Positions 61,255 through 64,000 of a stretch of 64,000 nucleotides of DNA are shown here, piece by piece. Within the stretch, counting starts at the first letter, position 1; each line of letters opens with the position of its first letter. Source of the stretch: Alphaproteobacteria bacterium UBA7314 (GTDB taxonomy: Bacteria > Pseudomonadota > Alphaproteobacteria > MPNO01 > UBA830); the NCBI GenBank assembly GCA_002471575.1, contig DKQG01000029.1, forward strand, positions 188,634 to 252,633, written 5' to 3'. The position numbers were made by a program, and so were the translations under genes. The notes beneath the pieces were generated by a model that saw only the letters and a list, made by a program, of their open reading frames with translations, ran no database searches and had not been told where the DNA came from.

Positions 61255-62865
61255 ATGGATGCGCACATAAATCTTACCGGGATGGCCGTTGTCGGTCTGG
61301 CCGCCCTGCTCTGCGGTATGTTGATGGCGCAGCTGAAACAGCCGGCGCTGGTTGGCTATATCATTGCCGGTGTCCTGCTGGGGCCAAGCGCGTTCGGCGT
61401 CGTCGAGAACCGCGAACAGATCGGCGGGCTTGCGGAACTCGGCGTCCTCCTGCTGCTGTTCCTGATTGGCACCGAGCTGAGCGTGCGTATCTTCATGGTG
61501 ACGTGGAAAATGGCGCTCAGCGCAGTCGCGCTGCAAATCGCTGGCAGTCTTGCGGCAATTTTTCTGTGCTCGGTTTTCCTCGGCTTTACCGCGGCGCAGT
61601 CCATCCTGCTCGGCTTCGTGATCGCGCTGTCGAGCACCGCGGTCGCGATCAAGATGCTGGAGGAAACCGGCCAGCTGCGGGCTCGCACCGGCAAGATCTC
61701 GGTTGCTATCCTGATCGGCCAGGATCTTGCCTTCCTGCCGATGCTGCTGATCGTCGAAAACATCGGCGAAGGCACGTTGGGATTCTGGGCTGTGGTTCAG
61801 ATCGCCTTGTCGGTCGGCGTGTTGGTCGTCCTTGTCCGCACCCTCAACAAACGACGCGTCAACCTACCCTTCGCGCGTAACGTGATGGGTAACGTGGATC
61901 TTTCACCGCTGACCGGGCTGGTTTATTGCTTCGGATTCGGTGCGGTCTTCGGGTTCTTGGGGCTATCGCCCGCCTATGGCGCATTTCTCGCGGGGCTGGT
62001 CATCGGCCGCTCGACCCAGCGCGAACAGATGGTCCATGCTATCCGCCCGATCCACAGCGTTCTCATCATGGTATTCTTTCTGTCGGTCGGCTTGCTGATC
62101 GACCTGAAATTCATCGGCGAGAATTTCTGGACCGTGCTGGTTGTGCTGTTGGTCGTCACCCTTTTCAAGACCGCAATGAATATCGGCATTATGCGTTTCT
62201 TGGGCGAAACTTGGCAGCGGGCATCCCTGCAGGGGCTTACGCTGTCGCAGCTCGGCGAATTTTCGTTCCTGCTGGCAGCGACGGGACTGGCGGCCGGCGC
62301 CATCGGCGAGGAAGAGTCCCGCCTGGTCATCGCCGTAACCGTCCTCAGTCTCACACTGAGCCCGCTTTGGCTTACCAGCGCGCGACGGGTCCACGGCCTT
62401 ACCAGCCGCCGCATCGATACTCTGCAGGAGCTGGTCGACGCCGCTTACGGTGACGAGGTGAAGGTCGTCAAGATTGGATCGCGTCGATTTATCCTCGTCT
62501 CTCGGGTTCTGGCGCGCACCGCATGGGACCACGCCGCCACACGGTTCCTAGCACTTACCCGCGTCAAGACGCAGCATCGTAGAACACCCGGATCGACAAA
62601 AATGCCGGCTCAGCCCAATGACGACGCGTCTTTACGGGAAAGCGGCACCCGGTCTGACTTGCGGAAGGATGGCAAAGACAGTGAGACGGAGAAAGACGCA
62701 CCACCGTCGCCGGAAAAAACTGCCAAGAACACGAGGGATCCGCTCACAGTGCTGAAAGATCAGGGGCAGCCGGCCGCTAGCGGCCACGCAAAATCTGGCT
62801 CGGACCAACCCGGAGAAAATAGGAAAGCGACCGGGGCCAAACTGGAAAAAAAACCCGATGCCTAA
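61255..62865 (+). CDS. cation:proton antiporter (CPA2/Kef-like) with charged tail
   Basis: This is 536 residues. About 12 membrane helices span roughly 5-385, with the CPA2 blocks VGYIIAGVLLGPSAFGVVEN, ALSSTAVAIKMLEETGQLRA, PAYGAFLAGLVIGRSTQREQ and QGLTLSQLGEFSFLLAATGL. It should exchange K+ or Na+ for H+. The cytoplasmic end is unusual: after a short region (EVKVVKIGSRRFILVSRVLA) there is no full RCK/TrkA-N domain but a ~100-residue hydrophilic low-complexity tail rich in Lys, Asp, Ser and Pro (SLRESGTRSDLRKDGKDSET). Its stop overlaps rnhB by 8 bases. Confidence 0.85.
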   Translation: MDAHINLTGMAVVGLAALLCGMLMAQLKQPALVGYIIAGVLLGPSAFGVVENREQIGGLAELGVLLLLFLIGTELSVRIFMVTWKMALSAVALQIAGSLAAIFLCSVFLGFTAAQSILLGFVIALSSTAVAIKMLEETGQLRARTGKISVAILIGQDLAFLPMLLIVENIGEGTLGFWAVVQIALSVGVLVVLVRTLNKRRVNLPFARNVMGNVDLSPLTGLVYCFGFGAVFGFLGLSPAYGAFLAGLVIGRSTQREQMVHAIRPIHSVLIMVFFLSVGLLIDLKFIGENFWTVLVVLLVVTLFKTAMNIGIMRFLGETWQRASLQGLTLSQLGEFSFLLAATGLAAGAIGEEESRLVIAVTVLSLTLSPLWLTSARRVHGLTSRRIDTLQELVDAAYGDEVKVVKIGSRRFILVSRVLARTAWDHAATRFLALTRVKTQHRRTPGSTKMPAQPNDDASLRESGTRSDLRKDGKDSETEKDAPPSPEKTAKNTRDPLTVLKDQGQPAASGHAKSGSDQPGENRKATGAKLEKKPDA

Positions 62866-63490
62866 TCTGTATATTGAAATGACATGCTCGGGGGTCGTCG
62901 CCGGCGTTGACGAAGCCGGACGCGGCCCCTGGGCCGGGCCAGTCGTTGCGGCGGCCGTGATCCTACCGGCCGCTGTACCGGACGGGCTGCTAACCGGCCT
63001 GGACGACTCCAAAAAACTGACCGCTGCACGCCGCGAGGCGCTGCTGGGCCCGTTGACGGAGTGCGCCGATATCGGGCTCGGGGCAGCCAGCGTGGCCGAG
63101 ATCGAACGCGACAATATCCTGGGCGCCACATACACAGCGATGCGCCGTGCTCTCGCGGGCCTCGACAAAGCGCCGGACGTCGCACTGATCGACGGCAACC
63201 GGGTGCCGCCAGGCCTGTCCTGCAACGGGCGACCGGTGGTAAAGGGCGACAGTCTGAGCCTGTCGATCGCGGCGGCATCTATCGTCGCCAAGGTAACGCG
63301 CGACCGAATTATGGCATCGCTCGGCGCACGCTATCCGGCGTTCGGCTGGGAGCGGAACGCCGGCTATGGCACGCGCCAGCACCAGGACGGTCTTACCGCC
63401 GCCGGGGTCACCGCGCACCACCGCCGCACCTACGCCCCCATCGCCAAGATGTTGAGTCCGGAAGAGTCCAAGACTCCACATATAGCGTAG
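62858..63490 (+). CDS. rnhB: ribonuclease HII
   Basis: This is 210 residues. The signature VVAGVDEAGRGPWAGPVVAA carries the first catalytic Asp-Glu, ALIDGNRVPPG the central Asp, and VKGDSLSLSIAAASIVAKVT the next; GWERNAGYGTRQHQDGLTAA ends the active site. It cuts RNA in RNA-DNA hybrids, including single ribonucleotides. It overlaps the antiporter stop by 8 bases and is followed by ccrM, the classical alphaproteobacterial rnhB-ccrM pair. The length is normal. Confidence 0.95.
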   Translation: MPNLYIEMTCSGVVAGVDEAGRGPWAGPVVAAAVILPAAVPDGLLTGLDDSKKLTAARREALLGPLTECADIGLGAASVAEIERDNILGATYTAMRRALAGLDKAPDVALIDGNRVPPGLSCNGRPVVKGDSLSLSIAAASIVAKVTRDRIMASLGARYPAFGWERNAGYGTRQHQDGLTAAGVTAHHRRTYAPIAKMLSPEESKTPHIA

Positions 63491-63507
63491 ATTTACCCTA
63501 ACCCATT

Positions 63508-63563
63508 GACTCTAAAAATAATTCTTGACGCGGAGTCACACTGGAATCATGCTTTGTGGATAA
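63508..63563 (+). promoter_or_regulatory. ccrM leader: three GANTC sites and a DnaA box
   Basis: Between rnhB and ccrM there are GACTC (63508-63512), GAGTC (63533-63537) and GAATC (63544-63548), all matching GANTC, the target of CcrM itself. A TTGACG (63525-63530) could be a -35 element. TGTGGATAA (63555-63563) is a perfect reverse-complement match to the DnaA box TTATCCACA. In Caulobacter, methylation of such leader sites lowers ccrM expression; a similar feedback is inferred here. No CtrA TTAA-N7-TTAA site was seen. Confidence 0.6.
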
Positions 63564-63607
63564 CTCTCGCCCCATAAAAAACATCGGGGCTCTTGGTGGG
63601 ACACATC

Positions 63608-64000
63608 ATGAAACTTCCATTGGACCGCGTCCTGATCGGGGACTGTGTCGCGGAACTGGAGAAGCTGCCGGCCAATTCGGTCGATGTCATCTTTGCAGAT
63701 CCGCCCTACAACCTTCAGCTTGGCGGCGAACTTCATCGCCCCAACAACACCCGCGTCGACGGCGTCGATGCCGCATGGGACCACTTTGCCGGAGGCGGCG
63801 ATGATCCGCTCTCGAGCTTTTCGGCCTATGACGCTTTCACTCGCGAATGGCTGGCCGCTGCGCGCCGGGTGCTGAAAGACAACGGCTCGATCTGGGTAAT
63901 CGGCAGCTATCACAACATCTTCCGCGTCGGCACGGCGTTACAGGACCTCAGCTTTTGGGTGCTGAATGACATCATCTGGCGCAAGACCAACCCGATGCCG
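63608..64000 (+). CDS. ccrM: CcrM-type adenine-specific DNA methyltransferase (3' end outside window)
   Basis: The ATG at 63608 starts MKLPLDRVLIGDCVAELEKL, followed by VIFADPPYNLQLGGELHRPN, where DPPY (31-34) is the N6-adenine methyltransferase catalytic motif, and WLAAARRVLKDNGSIWVIGS and DIIWRKTNPMP. The 131 visible codons match the start of the GANTC-methylating CcrM, the cell-cycle methyltransferase of alphaproteobacteria. It follows rnhB as usual. The window ends before the C-terminal AdoMet and DNA-recognition parts, so completeness cannot be judged. Confidence 0.93.
   Translation, partial: MKLPLDRVLIGDCVAELEKLPANSVDVIFADPPYNLQLGGELHRPNNTRVDGVDAAWDHFAGGGDDPLSSFSAYDAFTREWLAAARRVLKDNGSIWVIGSYHNIFRVGTALQDLSFWVLNDIIWRKTNPMP

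Overview
The window looks like chromosome of an alphaproteobacterium, probably Rhodospirillales-like. The evidence is a CcrM-type DNA methyltransferase next to rnhB with GANTC sites in its leader, an ETF-QO / TPR lipoprotein / ispE block, a DUF2007 / tRNA-methyltransferase / S49 peptidase / glyQ / glyS / ppdK block divergent from a polyprenyl synthase, a DinB with an N-terminal zinc finger, and a generally GC-rich composition. No transposase, integrase, phage gene, CRISPR array, rRNA or complete transcription-regulator gene was seen. Two tRNAs (Pro-CGG, Gln-TTG) are present.

Layout. 0-2 kb: end of an unknown gene, a shredded sugar-nucleotide epimerase, then a DUF350 membrane protein with a trypsin-like protease. 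2-6 kb: a three-gene molybdenum hydroxylase operon of the 4-hydroxybenzoyl-CoA reductase type, with a promoter that carries a perfect 12-bp palindrome. 6-15 kb: oxidative enzymes (PhzS-like monooxygenase, HD-domain protein, acyl-CoA-dehydrogenase-like monooxygenase, BaiN-like flavoprotein) mixed with dead genes (AhpD-like, MFS, FNT channel) and a frameshifted purU. 15-20 kb: a glycan operon (three glycosyltransferases plus an asparagine-synthase-type amidotransferase). 20-33 kb: housekeeping genes. 33-50 kb: catabolic and transport genes (CoA transferases, SDR, LigI-like lactonase, UbiD-like decarboxylase, MFS, EamA) between many remnants. 50-64 kb: mostly intact core genes (ispE, TPR lipoprotein, ETF-QO, UDG, lytic transglycosylase, moaB, two glycosyltransferases, radical SAM protein, antiporter, rnhB, ccrM).

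The strongest overall signal is genome decay. About a dozen loci read as recognisable proteins only when several frames or in-frame stops are joined: an epimerase, an AhpD-like protein, MFS, FNT and SSS transporters, an osmoprotectant ABC transporter, Gfo/Idh, RidA, a MetE-like protein, a class-III aminotransferase and a Sel1 protein. Losses are concentrated in transport and peripheral metabolism, while translation, replication, isoprenoid and envelope genes are intact. This suggests a lineage under relaxed selection, such as a host-associated or niche-restricted bacterium; that is inference. Several shifts lie in homopolymers and could be sequencing errors, but many stops do not.

No clearly new multi-gene defence or biosynthetic system was found. 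The best leads are the ccrM leader with three GANTC sites plus a DnaA box, the hcr-type operon with its operator, and the HD protein paired with a PhzS-like monooxygenase.
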